The notes below the pieces were generated by a model. That model made no database searches, was not told the origin of the DNA, and worked only from the letters and a program-made list of their open reading frames with translations. Made by a program: the position numbers and the translations under genes. This document shows, piece by piece, positions 10,701-22,161 of a stretch of DNA of 64,000 nucleotides (positions within the stretch are counted from its first letter, which is position 1; each line of letters starts with the position of its first letter). This DNA comes from Eimeria necatrix (lineage: Eukaryota; Apicomplexa; Conoidasida; Eucoccidiorida; Eimeriidae): contig NW_013654440.1 of the NCBI RefSeq assembly GCF_000499385.1, positions 62,001-126,000 of the forward strand, given 5' to 3'.

Positions 10701-13510
10701 CCTTCCTTGTATAGCACAAGTTGATGATTTACTGCCTTTCCTGGCCTAGTGTAGCTTGCCGTTGCTATACTCTCTTGTTCCTGTAGCTTGATCTTGTGCT
10801 TGTGTTGACTGTGCCGTGGTGCTTGTGCTGCTGAGGAGATGCAGCTGTATCTGCACTAATCACAAGAAGAAGAACCTGTAGCATGCTGGGCCACAGACTG
10901 TCTGTGTCTCCCTCTTTTATCTATATTCACTTTTCTTGCTTTTCCACTTTTGTATTTGTTTACTGTTTTGTCCTATTCTTTTGCTTAGTGGGGACTCGGC
11001 GTGCGGTGTGGTATCTACGCGGCCCTGGCTCAAATGCAAGGATCCAAGGGCCTTCGCGACCGATATTTTGAATTTCTGCAAGCGTCAAATTCAACAAATA
11101 AAGCAAGCCGCACAAGCCAAACAGACAGAGCAATCAAAAGAGGCGGATGAAACACTGAAGACTGAATCAGTTTCCAGGCCATCAGGCCCAAATATTGGTT
11201 CATCTCAACTTGAATCAAACGTCAATTTGTCCCAACTTCATTCAAACATTAGCTTGGCTCAACTTGTCGAACAAGCTCTAGTTAACACTCAAGAATTCGG
11301 CGCCTGCAGCATCGGTTTACTGTGGCTTGACGATGCAGGTCAGCATTGCGGTGCTAATTTAGATATGTTTTCGTGCTCGCTGTTTAGCATGAAACGGTTT
11401 GCCATTGATCTTTATTCAGTGTATTAGTATAGGTGTTATTCGACGCAAAAAAACAGACTTCGTTCTACCCTGCATAAAGCTGTTGCATTTAGCCGTGAAG
11501 CATACTCTGTTCGCTTGAAGTATCAAGGCTGGTCAGAGTCTCGTGCTGCCTATACTTGCTTATTTGTGCCCGTTGTGCTGCCGCTGCTCTGCCCATTGGT
11601 GTTCGGGGTTAGAGCGCATGGCTTTGGCTGCTTTGTTTCTGTGGTCGTAGCCATGGAAAAAATTTGTGACTGTGCGTGAGACTAGAGCTCCGCTTGTATT
11701 CGTGCGTGCGTTTACTTGCGTTTCCGTTTTCCTAAATGCAAATATGGACACAAAAGATTTCCTCGCGAACTGTGAAGCTGCTCTTTGTAGATACTTGCAT
11801 ATCAAATATTGGCATTTCTGTTTGTACTTGTAGATTTCATATTTCTATTTATAATTGAGGCCAGATTCCGTCCTTGCCCTGAGCCGTTTTACTTCCTTTC
11901 TACCATGATTATTCGCCAAACTTAACTTTTCTCTAGGTCTTATTTTCTGTCGTTTGTGCTTGCTGGAACTTTGTGTTCATTTGTATGTCTGCCTTCAACT
12001 TCGTATTCGTGGTATGCCTTTCTATCCTTCAATTTTCTAAATATTTGGCCTGTACATGAAGGTGAACGACTTCGTTTCGCGACAAGTGGCTACATGCGCC
12101 TCTTCGTCTTGCGGCGCTCTCCGGCGTCGGGAATTTTGTCGAGGGTCGCGGAAGCACCAATGCGCAACGCAGCGATTGCTGCCGAGACGCAAATCTTCAA
12201 GTGGCCCTCACGGCAGCAGATACTCGAGCAGCAGGGACATTGCACTGAAAACAAAAGCTACAGAACTCGGGAGGCACACAAAGTAGAAGAAAAGATTGAT
12301 CCGGGGGCGCTCAGGTAAACTGCGGACAGTCACTGCGATGATTATATATCGATATTAAACAGAATCTGCAGAAGAAGTAGACCTCACCTGCTCTTACATG
12401 GAAAATTTTGAACATTTCAGGGTTTGTGCGTTAAGGATTCACCGTTTTGGAGTGAGCAATTGATATTCAGACTTAGATTACGTGAACACGCTTTGCAGCG
12501 TGTGCTTCTAAATGCCTCTTCATAGAAGGGATAATGCTCATTGTTGAATGCGCAGACATACGGCACAGTTGGATGGGCCTTGAGGTGTATGATTTGGGGT
12601 TTCTAGTTTGTGTTGTATACCAATGCAGACAGGGTATAATGCGCATTGTCGAGTGGGCTGACCAAGGAACAAATTGGAGCCACCGGGGAATGGTTGAGCA
12701 GGAAGTATTTGTGCAGGAAGGCGACTTTTTTGTCATTGCTGACGATAGTAAGCTATGCAATGAAGGACTCGAATAATAAGTAGAGAAACAGTCAATTCAC
12801 TAGGAAAACCAGCACTAAGAGAATCAACCAGCAGCACTAGGAGAATCAACCAGCAGCATGGTCCTGCCTGAATATGCAGCTGAACAGTGGAGAAAAACTA
12901 GTAGACACATGCAACACGCAGCGATAGCAGCCCTTCCCAGGCCACGCGCCGTTGCCTCATTTCCATTTCGTGCAGTGGGGAACACAGTAAAGGAAAGTAT
13001 GGCCGGAATGTGCTCGGCGCCTAACTAAACAAAGTGGCAAATGCTTTTCATTTTACTGTTATTTTTGTTGTTTCACTGTCTCTTTCAGTTCTATTCGATG
13101 TAGTCAACTGCGACGAAATCCGCCATCTGTTCTCCTGTTGTTTGACATCAGTCGAGGTAAACGAGCAGCTGTTGTGAACCCTAAAGTGTGCAGCTTACAC
13201 ACTGGACCATTAACGCACAGCCCCTGAGCCAAAACCACAAATCTTTTGCCTCTGCGTTCAGAGCAAGGACGTAACTGACGTTTCCCTCTGCATAGCTCCT
13301 TCTTGTTTACCAACTCTGCTGAAACGTCTGTGGAAGCAGCGCGTGCCAAATCTCCACTCCCTCCTGTCTAGAATGGAGGAGAGGCAGCAGCGGCTGGCCT
13401 CCCAAGCAGCAGGAAGAAGAGCCGTGGCTGAAGCACTTGAAGTCTGCCCACTTGACCTCTCGATTGCTGCTGGATGGATACGCAAAAAACCAGACGCGGA
13501 GGAGGCCTGA
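7797..13510 (+). CDS. Seven-exon gene, about 914-residue Ala/Ser-rich protein, function unknown
   Basis: The exons are 7797-9263, 9627-9905, 10450-10565, 10989-11338, 12062-12314, 12421-12451 and 13262-13510 (TGA). Phases are consistent throughout (0, 0, 2, 1, 2, 0), and the 31-nt exon at 12421 is needed to restore the frame. Donors are AAA|GTGAGC, CAG|GTACGC, AGT|GTAAGC, CAG|GTCAGC, CAG|GTAAAC and GGA|GTGAGC. The ATG at 7797 is in good context (GCCATGG). The first half is low-complexity Ser/Ala. Residues 387-390 form RVRF inside HRRVRFATV, a classic PP1-docking RVxF shape. The C-terminal half is more ordered (fragments ALCFLGDALTNCGKLIEEKL, APSCLPTLLKRLWKQRVPN). I do not recognise the family. 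Confidence 0.75.
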
Positions 13511-13799
13511 CGGTGTCACGTCGATCCTTTGCTTGGAAGAGATTAGAAACAAGCCAACAGGTATACTAAGTCATCCTGCAGCTGCTGCTGTTCCTGCAGC
13601 TGCTGCAGTGGGCGCGAACAGCAAGCCTACCCCCGCCGCTGTGGCTCATCTGCTCGACTGCAAACTTGCAGAGGCCAGGAAATATAGTTCTCGCTTCGTT
13701 CGTCAGCCGAAGTGCGAGCAGGAACAGCGAGTTGATCTCCGTCTTGTGTTCATGAACGTTGGTGGTGTGACTGCAAGCAGCAAGCCACAACCTACGTAA
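13437..13799 (+). other. Possible alternative 3' coding exon
   Basis: A different reading frame overlapping the last exon of the upstream gene stays open to 13799 and contains an Ala tract followed by ordinary sequence (LLDCKLAEARKYSSRFV). It could be an alternatively spliced 3' exon, for example with an acceptor at GCCAACAG near 13560, or chance. I could not find a donor that joins it in phase. Confidence 0.25.
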
Positions 13800-15072
13800 C
13801 GGTGCACCAAAAAGGGCTCGCTGCTCCCTTGACTGGCCCAAAGCGGCCCACGAACTACTCACGAGCAACGCTGCATAGTGAGCTAGCCACGCAACTGGCT
13901 GCTTAGCTGGCCAGCTAGCGAACTAGCAAGCTTGTCAAGAGGATACTTCTACAGTGCTTCATTGGCTCGCGCTGTCCTTTACGCATACACTGGTACTTTT
14001 GGCTGGCCACGTTAGGGCTTTCATTGTTGAGAGTTCCACAGTTTATGGTTACGAGTTTGCTGGCGCAGTGCTCAAGGTTCTGCGTTTGAGAATGGGTAAG
14101 CGGTGCACGAGGCCTCATCTTGCTTTTCGGTGATACAAAGAGTACATTGTCACTGTTGCAGACGCTAGATGTAGCGGAGCCGACCGGGGAAAACATCGGT
14201 CACTTCCGCTGAAAGTAGGGACCAGAACAGCAAGTAGGCTACAGGCGAAACATAAAAGAGATTGAGTACCGTTCACCTCACCGTTCAAAGCACAACACGT
14301 CCAAAGCCGGGGCTGCGGGCGATGCGCTGTTTACGTGACTTGTGTTCTGTACACGCACAACCCTGCCCTGTACAAGCTATACTCTGTGCCACACCCTTTG
14401 TACCCTGTGCAAACTACATTCTCAAAGAGCCTTGCACCCGCGTGCTGCTGCCTCAGCAGCTGCGCCGCCCGCAGAAATTCGGTTGCTCTGTACAACGCGC
14501 ACGCCTAACGTGCACCCCTGAATGGCGCTAGCCACCTGGCACGGACACAAAAGAACCCACTAACAAACTACCTGCACGGGTAGTCAACTAAGGCAAGGGG
14601 GCTGCTGCTGGCTACGGGCAGCCCTTGACCCTCTAACACAGCAGCAGGCTGCTGGCAAAGGGCCTTTCTAGCGTCCCACGCCTCAGAGTCACAGCATTTA
14701 AAGAACTTTGAAGTACAAAACAGAAAAAGCAACAGCAATCATCAAGCATTAACAAGTATTGCTTTGGCTTTCCCCGCCTCCGCCGAACTGGTTTTGTGCC
14801 ATACATATGTAGGATTTAGACGTTTATACAAATCCACGCGTACACACATGTGCCGCTCGCTAAGATAAAGCCACTGCAGCATCCTTGAGTCATCATGCAG
14901 ACGCTTTGAGTCCACTTGCGGTGTTCTCATAGGCGCTTGGCAGTACAATGGGCTTCTTGTTAGTCCGCCGCTTTCTGCCAACCCACTGCTGCTATAGCTC
15001 AAGTGCATGTCCGCTTTGGTATTCAAAATTCTGAGAAAGGTCCCTAACCCTCATGTAGACTTTAAACTCTCC
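13511..15072. other. Gap region: no supported gene
   Basis: Between the convergent genes ending at 13510 (plus) and 15073 (minus), small open frames (13915-14196 minus, 14262-14531 plus, 14742-15026 minus) lack splice support or coding character. This is probably the two 3' flanks. Confidence 0.4.
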
Positions 15073-17691
15073 TTATGCCGCCTCTGCGCTTTGTCTCGGC
15101 ACGTATTGTTTCTGTCGTTCGCTGCTCCAATCCTGCGCCCTACTGCGGCCTCTCGGGCGCCACTCTCCCCTCCCTGCATTTCGAAGCAACGAAATTAGAA
15201 ACATACAATCAGTTACATACATGACAACGAATACAAGTGCGACCTCAGACGAGAAGAACTCACACAGAACCCTGCCTCATTAGTGCGCGATCGTCACAAT
15301 GTCGTAATCTAGCTTCAAGCAACGTGGTCTACTTTGTCTTGTGCAAACCTCCATGAGTTCGCGTGCTACGTTGTGCTCACAAGGCTCATTTCTGTAGCTG
15401 CCGTTTCCACCAGTTCTGCACATAGTCATCGCACAGCAAAGATTGTTCAATGGAGCACTAAATATAAAGCCTTACGACAAGAGGATGCATGAATGCATGG
15501 CAAATAAACATGAATATGGTATACAGCAATATCAATGTGGCACGTATGAACGTCAAAAACCACGACAAAGAAATGTTCTGCGCGTTCGGCCAGAGAGCCG
15601 TGGCGAGATACCACATCGCAAATGAAGGAAACACACAAAAGCATGATGTTAACAAACGCATGCATCCCTTGCCTGCCGCCACGAGAACCGCGAGGAACCC
15701 AAGAATCCACTTGACCTCCACGTCTGTATCCGAAAGAGCCCCCGCGCCGTCCTGCAGCCAATAAACAGCCCAAAACACCGAATAAAAAGATTTGAAAACC
15801 AAGAGAAAGGAGCAACGCTACGTGTTCAGGCTCTGTTTCTTCTAGCCTCAGCGATATGCTGTCGCGGAGGACACGCATGTCTACACTTCCTCAATAAAAC
15901 CATGGTGACAAAAACCATATCCACTTTCACCCTAGACGCGCGTAAACCGGTGCAGGAATGCACTGCTTTCCTCTAGGCACTAGTCAAGTACATAATAGCA
16001 GCTAGTGCAGAGGTGACGGAGGGAACAAAGAAAGAACGCAGATGGCTACGGCGTTGGGCTTGATCCTTCTTGTCTCCCACGATCAAACGCACGCCTTTAG
16101 CATATTCATGACCGCAGGCATACATAAACAGATGCAAACACTAACCGAAACAATTGCTATTTCATTCACCGCCTTCAAGGTACCTACCGGGTCGCCGTCC
16201 TCTGTTCCAATTACTAAAGTTCGGCCTTTCTCCTGCCTCCTCTTTCTGCAGTTGCTCCCACATGTCGTGTTTCCACTCGCCTTCGTTTTCATCTGGGGTC
16301 CAGAGTTTCTTGCTGGAGCCTACTCTGCAGGGCGTCCACCATACAGGAGTGGAATCACAGCAAGTCAGGACCGCATCTCCTTTTAAATTGCGTTTCCCTT
16401 CCATTCTGTCACTTGCATGTTGCGCATAGTTTTCCCATGCATTTCCTCATTTTACTACTTGCTTTATCAGCTAAAACAAACGCACATAGTTTCCCCATGT
16501 ATTCCCTCGTTTTAGGAGTTGTTTTATCGGCCAAATATGACGTGAAAGGGTAGCCAATGTGCTAATATCCCTGCACAAAAGAAGGATACCCACCGCGTCT
16601 GAGTGCTCCGAGGTATTCTCGTATCCGGCTGGCTGTCGGAGTCCTCATCGGAGGCCTCTGATTTGCTGCTGTCGCCATCTCGCCTATCATCATGCAGAAA
16701 GTACCGCGTGGCTCTTGGCACGTAGGAGGGGTCTTCTTGCATAAGCTGAACGCAAATTCAGTACCCGCTGCATGTCCTTTTTGAATTTCATGGACACGAA
16801 TGCACTTAGTGAACTCAAAGAACACATTCATTAGGAGGGATCGAAGCTTGAACGAACCCCACAAAGAGAAGAGCCAAAGCACGAGGGCTTCAGTTAGCTG
16901 TATTGGCCAAGGGGCCGAAGGCACCCGAAACCGCGTCAAAATGCATGCAATTACCCACTTGACCCAATGCACTCATATCCCTCTTCAATATACTCAAACC
17001 AATCCACCGCCCCCTCCCATTAACCAGAGTTTTTTGTGGCCCAAAATGGAAGCAAAGGAAGCAGGAGAGCTCACCTGCCATGTTGACTTTGGGCGGGCTC
17101 TGAATCCGTCCCCAGAAGATGCACTTCTGTGGTGTTTGCCCTCGTCCCTCGCCGCTTCATTTCCTGCAGTTTGTTCATTTTCCGGGGTCTTTGGAGACTC
17201 CTTGGAGGCCTTGGGGTCACTCGAAGCCGCAAGGGACGCCTCAGCAGCCCCAGCGGAAGACGGAGAGGCAGAAGTCGTGGCTTGAACTGCTGAGGCGGAG
17301 CCCACCGAGTCGCCGCCAGTCGCGGCTGCGTCACGAGTTGCCTCTTCTGCCTCTTCATCGCTTCCCGAGCTTACTAAGGATGCATGCAAACGCACGTCGG
17401 GAAATAAACGGAAATACGCAAGAATGAGCACCCTTGAAACAAATATGGGTGGCGGTAGCTGTTTGGGGGCGAGGCGAGAAACACGGGCCGGGAAAAGGGA
17501 CGGTCCCGGCGCAGCAAACAACACCTGGGTTCTGAACCTGCATGTGCACTCCAAGGCTTCAAGTTAGGGCTTTACATCAGGATGTGGTTTACGATTACGT
17601 TTGGGTTTACACTTCAGCATGGACACGCATCCAGTGGGTGCAGTGTCTCACTCTCCGACTTGTCATCAAACACATCGCCCTCGTCTTCGTC
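15073..17691 (-). CDS. CASC3: Btz-domain protein (CASC3/Barentsz/MLN51-like), exon junction complex component
   Basis: CASC3 is the EJC subunit that clamps eIF4A3 on spliced RNA. Minus-strand exons are 17691-17652, 17373-17075, 16745-16594, 16324-16188, 15751-15654 and 15132-15073 (TAA), with every junction in phase. An acidic N-terminal part (DEDEGDVFDD, SDEEAEEATRD) precedes the split Btz domain: first half EDPSYVPRATRYFLHDDRR (family pattern PxYxPR...FFxHDxR), second half KKLWTPDENEGEWKHDMWEQ (family pattern KLW...W.HD). Next comes an RGG-rich exon (GRRGGSFGYRRGGQ, PRGSRGGRQG), then a short last exon with DWSSERQKQYVPRQ. The last exon and its GTTAAC donor are the least certain. The 5' end is unresolved: candidates are an ATG at 18248 (exon to 18225, donor GCA|GTAAGT) or the exon 18361-18323 (donor GCG|GTAAGT), both phase 0. 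Confidence 0.8.
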
Positions 17692-18322
17692 CTGTGAAGA
17701 CGCCCGGCGAAGATGCCGCGGATTGCCCATTTCACTCTGTTTATAAGATAGTTGTAAACGAAACAATGCTTATTTCAGAGCCAATGGCCACCGCTTTCCA
17801 CTTTTCTGCACGCCCGCAGTTGCTGCAAGCTGCAGCTGAAATCAGCACGCGCAGCAAAGCCCTTAGGACGTGCGAACAGACCCTTCACCTCTTCTTCAGC
17901 CTAAATCTGAACGTAGGGGGACCGTTTCAGTTGCGCAGAAGGCGAAACTTCAGTCTATTACGCGAAAAGTTGATTGGCGATTAGGGGAAGACAATCACAA
18001 CTGCACACTTACACCTTGTGGCTCTGGTGGGGACCTCCGCACAAAGCCTGCAGTAATTCTGAACATCTGAGGACTTAGCGACGGCGGCCTGCGTCCAAAG
18101 AGTTAAACGAAGCCCTGTGGGATAATACTGGTGCTTCCGCCAGCGCACCTCCAGAGTTAGAACGGCACCGCCTGCCTGATATAGAAATGTGCTGGATGTT
18201 TCTCTGAATGTTTTGCGCACTTACTGCAAGAGTTCCGAAGAAATGCATTCTAATTTAGCCCCTCAAAGGAAGCCGTGCTGGTGTGGTCGCAGCAGCATGC
18301 AAATAGCAGCTGCCGTACTTAC

Positions 18323-18361
18323 CGCCAGTCTTTGGGCGGCGGCCCGGCAGATAGGCAGCGC
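18323..18361 (-). other. Candidate 39-nt exon
   Basis: It is bounded by acceptor GAGATTCAG and donor GGCG|GTAAGTAC and is open for 13 codons in phase 0. It could be a 5' exon of the Btz gene or of an unrelated transcript. Confidence 0.3.
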
Positions 18362-18591
18362 CTGAATCTCTCACAAAAATTGATTCGAATGATCCAATTT
18401 GACATACGTGTGAAACGTTCTTCTTTTAATGAGCAGCAAACCACCAGACATGTCCCCTTTTTGACTGACATGTTCGCATGCCTCGCTGAGCGAAGCCTGG
18501 TCGAGGATGCACTGCCCTATGGATTCGAAACTCTTTGTTGTGCCATAATAAACTCAAATTGTCATTTCTGGCCACTTTAATATCCGAAGCC

Positions 18592-19095
18592 TTAAGATTT
18601 ATGGCAGGTTCGGCTCTGTCCGCTGCTCATCAGCGAACTGGCCCACTGCTGCGGGACGCAGGGGCGATAATAATGGCTATGGCCAAGTCCCGTGCTAAGA
18701 TACTGCATTGCCATTTTTGAGGAGACGGTGGCCTTTGCACACGTACAGCCTTTCACAGCATTGTCTACAATTGTACTGCAGTAAAAGCGCAGCACAGCAT
18801 TGCACGGAAAGGGCCAATTGCACTCTTCGAACCTTACGTGTGGAGGGCATTCAGTTTCACTCGTAGCCCTCATGCGGGAAGGAGAAGGGCTGGTGAGTAC
18901 GCGTAGAGTGTTCCCCAGTGCGGCAGGCGTGGCCTGCTTCTGACGGGTGCGGTGACAAACGAATCTGGCTTCTGCAATCTGACGCGGGGATTCGTTCCGT
19001 CGAAGGTATTCCGTCTGTCTGTGCACCATGCGCTTGAGAAGAGTGCGAGCTATAGCCCGGAAGACCGGGCTTGCGGCGTAGCAGTAAGCAGCCAC
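18592..19095 (-). CDS. Hypothetical 167-codon open frame
   Basis: An uninterrupted minus-strand frame from ATG 19095. It has a basic helical stretch (ARTLLKRMVHRQTEYLRRNE) and is Cys-rich towards the end. No domain is recognised and no splice support was seen. It lies upstream of the Btz gene on the same strand. It may be a real small gene, part of a longer one, or chance. Confidence 0.3.
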   Translation of the reverse strand: MAAYCYAASPVFRAIARTLLKRMVHRQTEYLRRNESPRQIAEARFVCHRTRQKQATPAALGNTLRVLTSPSPSRMRATSETECPPHVRFEECNWPFPCNAVLRFYCSTIVDNAVKGCTCAKATVSSKMAMQYLSTGLGHSHYYRPCVPQQWASSLMSSGQSRTCHKS

Positions 19096-19146
19096 TCGCG
19101 TAGCTAGCTTTTTATGGATACACTGGCAAACTGTGATAAGCTGCCT

Positions 19147-19412
19147 TCATGGGAAAGTCTGCGGGCACAAAAACCGCGTCCAATGATATGTATTCACTGT
19201 TGAGGTATGTAGAAGAGCAGTCCCAGAGGTCTGTTCCTCTGTCAAGACCTGCACAGTATTGCAGAGGTACTCCCAGATACAACACCGTGGCCTGCACAGT
19301 AAAGTTATGGGGCCACTACTACCAGCCACGGATGTGATGCTGCTAGCGTCAGCGCCCACGGATGAAATTCTACTAGCGGCAGGGTTTGCCACTGTTGCAG
19401 CGTCTCTTGCTC
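19147..19412 (-). other. Candidate spliced coding fragment on minus strand
   Basis: Possible exons are 19412-19323 (acceptor TTTATAG, donor CTG|GTAGTG; open, fragment QWQTLPLVEFHPWALTLA), 19291-19249 (acceptor CTGTGCAG, donor GCAG|GTCTTG) and an exon from CTCAACAG at about 19198 to a stop at 19147. The phases fit, but the first implied intron is only 31 nt, so this chain is doubtful. The same DNA is also open as one 131-codon frame. Confidence 0.3.
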
Positions 19413-20424
19413 CTATAAACAAAGCAACTGTCAATGAGAGTTGACATAGATTTTGCACATAGGAGCACGCAGTATACCTTTCCTGATTTCTACTTATTGC
19501 GGTTTGTTGCTGATCCCCTCTAGGGTTATTTTTTCCCCACAACGGAGACGCAGAATTCTCCTACACCTCACGTGCAGCGTTGAAAATCTGCGCTCATGCA
19601 GCAAATGCACCGCTACATCGCGCCACCATACGTCGAATACGTACATACAGGAACTGTGAGCGACAACGACATGAAACGCTTCACCACGATTTGCCCCAAA
19701 GAGAGCGGCACAGTGTCAGTGACAGCCGTTCACTTACGTTTCTTTAGCTTTGGTTACCTCTCTCTTGTCGTCAGTATGTGTAACTTAAGTTCGCCTTCAC
19801 GTTTGTTTGGTGCTTGACAGAAGTTTCTTGTTCTCACAGTATCGAAGTTTATTGCGTTCACATGTATTTTCTACTTGACAAAAATCATTAATTTTTCATA
19901 TCCGACACCGGAATCATGCAACTGACAAGCGACTTTCTGGCACAGCTGGTTGGTCCGCTACTGCAACCTGAAAAAGAAGATTGATTCTCCCACTCAGAAT
20001 CTTTTGCTTGTTTGCGTACAGCGTCAAGTGCTGCGACAGCATGCTGCGTTACTGATAGATTTCTCACTCAAGTTTTCTTTCTTTATAAAAAAATATTGAA
20101 AATTAAAAATAACTAAGTCTGTGACCTACAACACCTTGGTAGGAGGGCTTCTATAGAATTACGCGCTTCTCCCACCGAGGCGTTCTGCTCAGTTTAGGCG
20201 TTTTAGGACAAACCAAAGGTCGAGAGTGCCAACTTTCCAGACCTCAGGCATTACAAAGGGAGTATGAGACCAAATACACTGGCTTCTCTCTTCTCAGTTG
20301 TTTCAAACAAGCTTTTTGAAACAAAAGGTTGTTGCAATCGCTGGCGTTTTAGCCTTCAAACCTTTCAAAGCAACTGATTATGCTAAAGTTTCTTGATTGT
20401 GTGATTTTTCGTGGGCATTTGCAG

Positions 20425-20573
20425 TGGGCGCTTGTTCGGTATCCGCCTTTCCGAAGATTGTAGGGGAAAGGATGGCGAGATAGCCTCCTCCCACGGGTTT
20501 GAACTGCCACCACAGTATGCCAACTACAAACGAAAGTTCAATACTAACGAAGAATTGGCAAAGTCTCCACAAG
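20425..20573 (+). other. Candidate plus-strand exon
   Basis: The acceptor is GGCATTTGCAG and the donor is CACAAG|GTAGGA. The frame (fragment HGFELPPQYANYKRKFNTNE) looks protein-like and is open for 49 codons, entered in phase 2 and left in phase 1. No neighbouring exons were identified. Confidence 0.35.
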
Positions 20574-21580
20574 GTAGGAACAACAGCACCAGCTGAGGGG
20601 TTATCAGCAGAAGTCAACACTACTTGCACATAAACTGTTTATCCATGTAGAGGCATCAGACGAGGTCTGCTTTTCAGCAGACCACAATCCTTATAGTCTG
20701 AGGCTGTGACACAATGTGAAATGCGCAAGGGTGTTTAGTGTATCAGTGCAAGCAAAGGCGCAGCAGCCATCTCCGCGCACGTCTTCTACTCGCGCTAAGC
20801 AGTTGCAGCAAATATTTTCTTCATAATTGAAGCGCAATATCGTGCCTTTGTGTAGAAAATGATTTGCCCCATTACGGCGTTGCGTCATCGTGTGCTCCAC
20901 GCAGTGTTACCCATTGTTGCAGCGTGGAATCCTAGTTCGCTTCACACATGCTACAACTGTGCGTTGCTGCAGCATGGTATAATAACCCATTTGACCCTTA
21001 AAAAGTATTTGTAAAATAACAGAAAATATCAGCATAAGAAGGGAGAGGCTGTGAGCGACTGGAGGGGTACGCGTGGTGCGTGCCAGCTGGCGAGCCACAC
21101 TGTCCCCACAGTTGCACTGGGACAAGACCAGAACGATGCAGCGGCTAAGCGTTAAATTTCCCACAGAAAAAGAATAAATTAATAAATAGCACCGTGAAAC
21201 TAAGTAGTGCTCTTTCCTTCCCGTTACAACTGGCAAATGTGGTAAGGGAGCAGAGATTGGCCCAGTTTGTAATCATTCAGTAACAGTCCGCAGTAACTTC
21301 AGAAAAAGGAGAATTACGAAGAATTTTGTAATGTAGCTATAAGAAGCCCATAGTTAACTCCTTAAGGGTTTTTGAAACATTGATTCGAAGTCCGAACCCA
21401 TTAATTTTTCCCCCAAAATGTGTCAGAACCCCATGCTTCTTGTCCGCTGCGCACACGAAGCCGACCGGGGCTGGCTCTCAGACGGCGTCTCCAAATCAGC
21501 ACTGGAGAGGTTCAGAGCGTTTGAATTGTTTTTCTTCTTGATTTTTGAAACTTCGGCAAGCTTAACGTTTTCAAGCGAAA

Positions 21581-22161
21581 ATGGTTCGTTCCTTCGCCTC
21601 CTTTGTCTTTTTCGCCAGTCTTGCAGCTGTGACTGCAGCTGCGAGCGGCCCGACGCCGGCGCTGGGTTCCTTCGGATATGAGGCTCAAACCGCCTCACAG
21701 GTTTCAGTTGATGTTCCTCTGGGCCAGCAGAAACATGAAGCAATTTTACGTAGACGCTCTAGGGGTGCTCGAGTGCTCCTGGCGACGTCTGCGCTAGCCG
21801 CCACACTAGCAATGGCCTTCCTCATCATGCACTGCTTCATGTTGCTAAAGAATTCCCAACATCGTGGCTCCCGCCTGCGCCGACTTTCGTCTGATGATGA
21901 AGGTGCATGCGAAGTAAGCCGTGGTGATTCAGGGATGAATAAGGTTCGCCGGCAGGTGGCCCAACGAATGCGAATCGACTCCAACGACCGCAGCTCATTG
22001 GGTCTTACGTTATGCTGCCGATTGCGAACCCGACGCTTTCGTTTGCCACAAGTAGATACAGATTGGCCAGTAGTGGCTTCGCCTGCTGCCGAGCTCGCCA
22101 ATGGGGACAGACGGGGGGATGAGGCGTCGGATATCGAGGGACGAGGAGAAATGCTCGTCAG
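21581..22161 (+). CDS. Exon 1: signal peptide and single-pass transmembrane protein
   Basis: The ATG at 21581 (context GCGAAAATGG) begins a signal peptide (residues 1 to about 21, [19 protein letters not shown]). A luminal part of about 40 residues follows, then a transmembrane helix at about residues 66-88 (VLLATSALAATLAMAFLIMH) and a basic/acidic tail containing RLRRLSSDDEGA. The frame closes with TAG exactly across a donor: CGTCAG|GTAGAG (exon end 22161, phase 2), or alternatively CTC|GTCAGG (exon end 22156, phase 0, which would suit the downstream single-codon exons). No family is recognised. This organisation is common in secreted or apical-organelle coccidian proteins. The 191-codon minus-strand frame across it is a shadow. 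Confidence 0.7.

Larger units (their letters stand above)
17692..21580. other. Gene-poor interval between Btz gene and exon 1 of the micro-exon gene
   Basis: Apart from the candidate exons listed separately, nothing convincing is seen. The last few hundred bases before 21581 should hold the promoter and 5' UTR of the large plus-strand gene. No TATA-like element or other recognisable motif stands out, as is usual in coccidia. Confidence 0.4.

Noticed and set aside
12534..12776. 80-codon plus-strand frame
   Set aside because: It lies in the intron between exons 12421-12451 and 13262-13510, and contains a degenerate 105-bp repeat of its own. No splice sites connect it.
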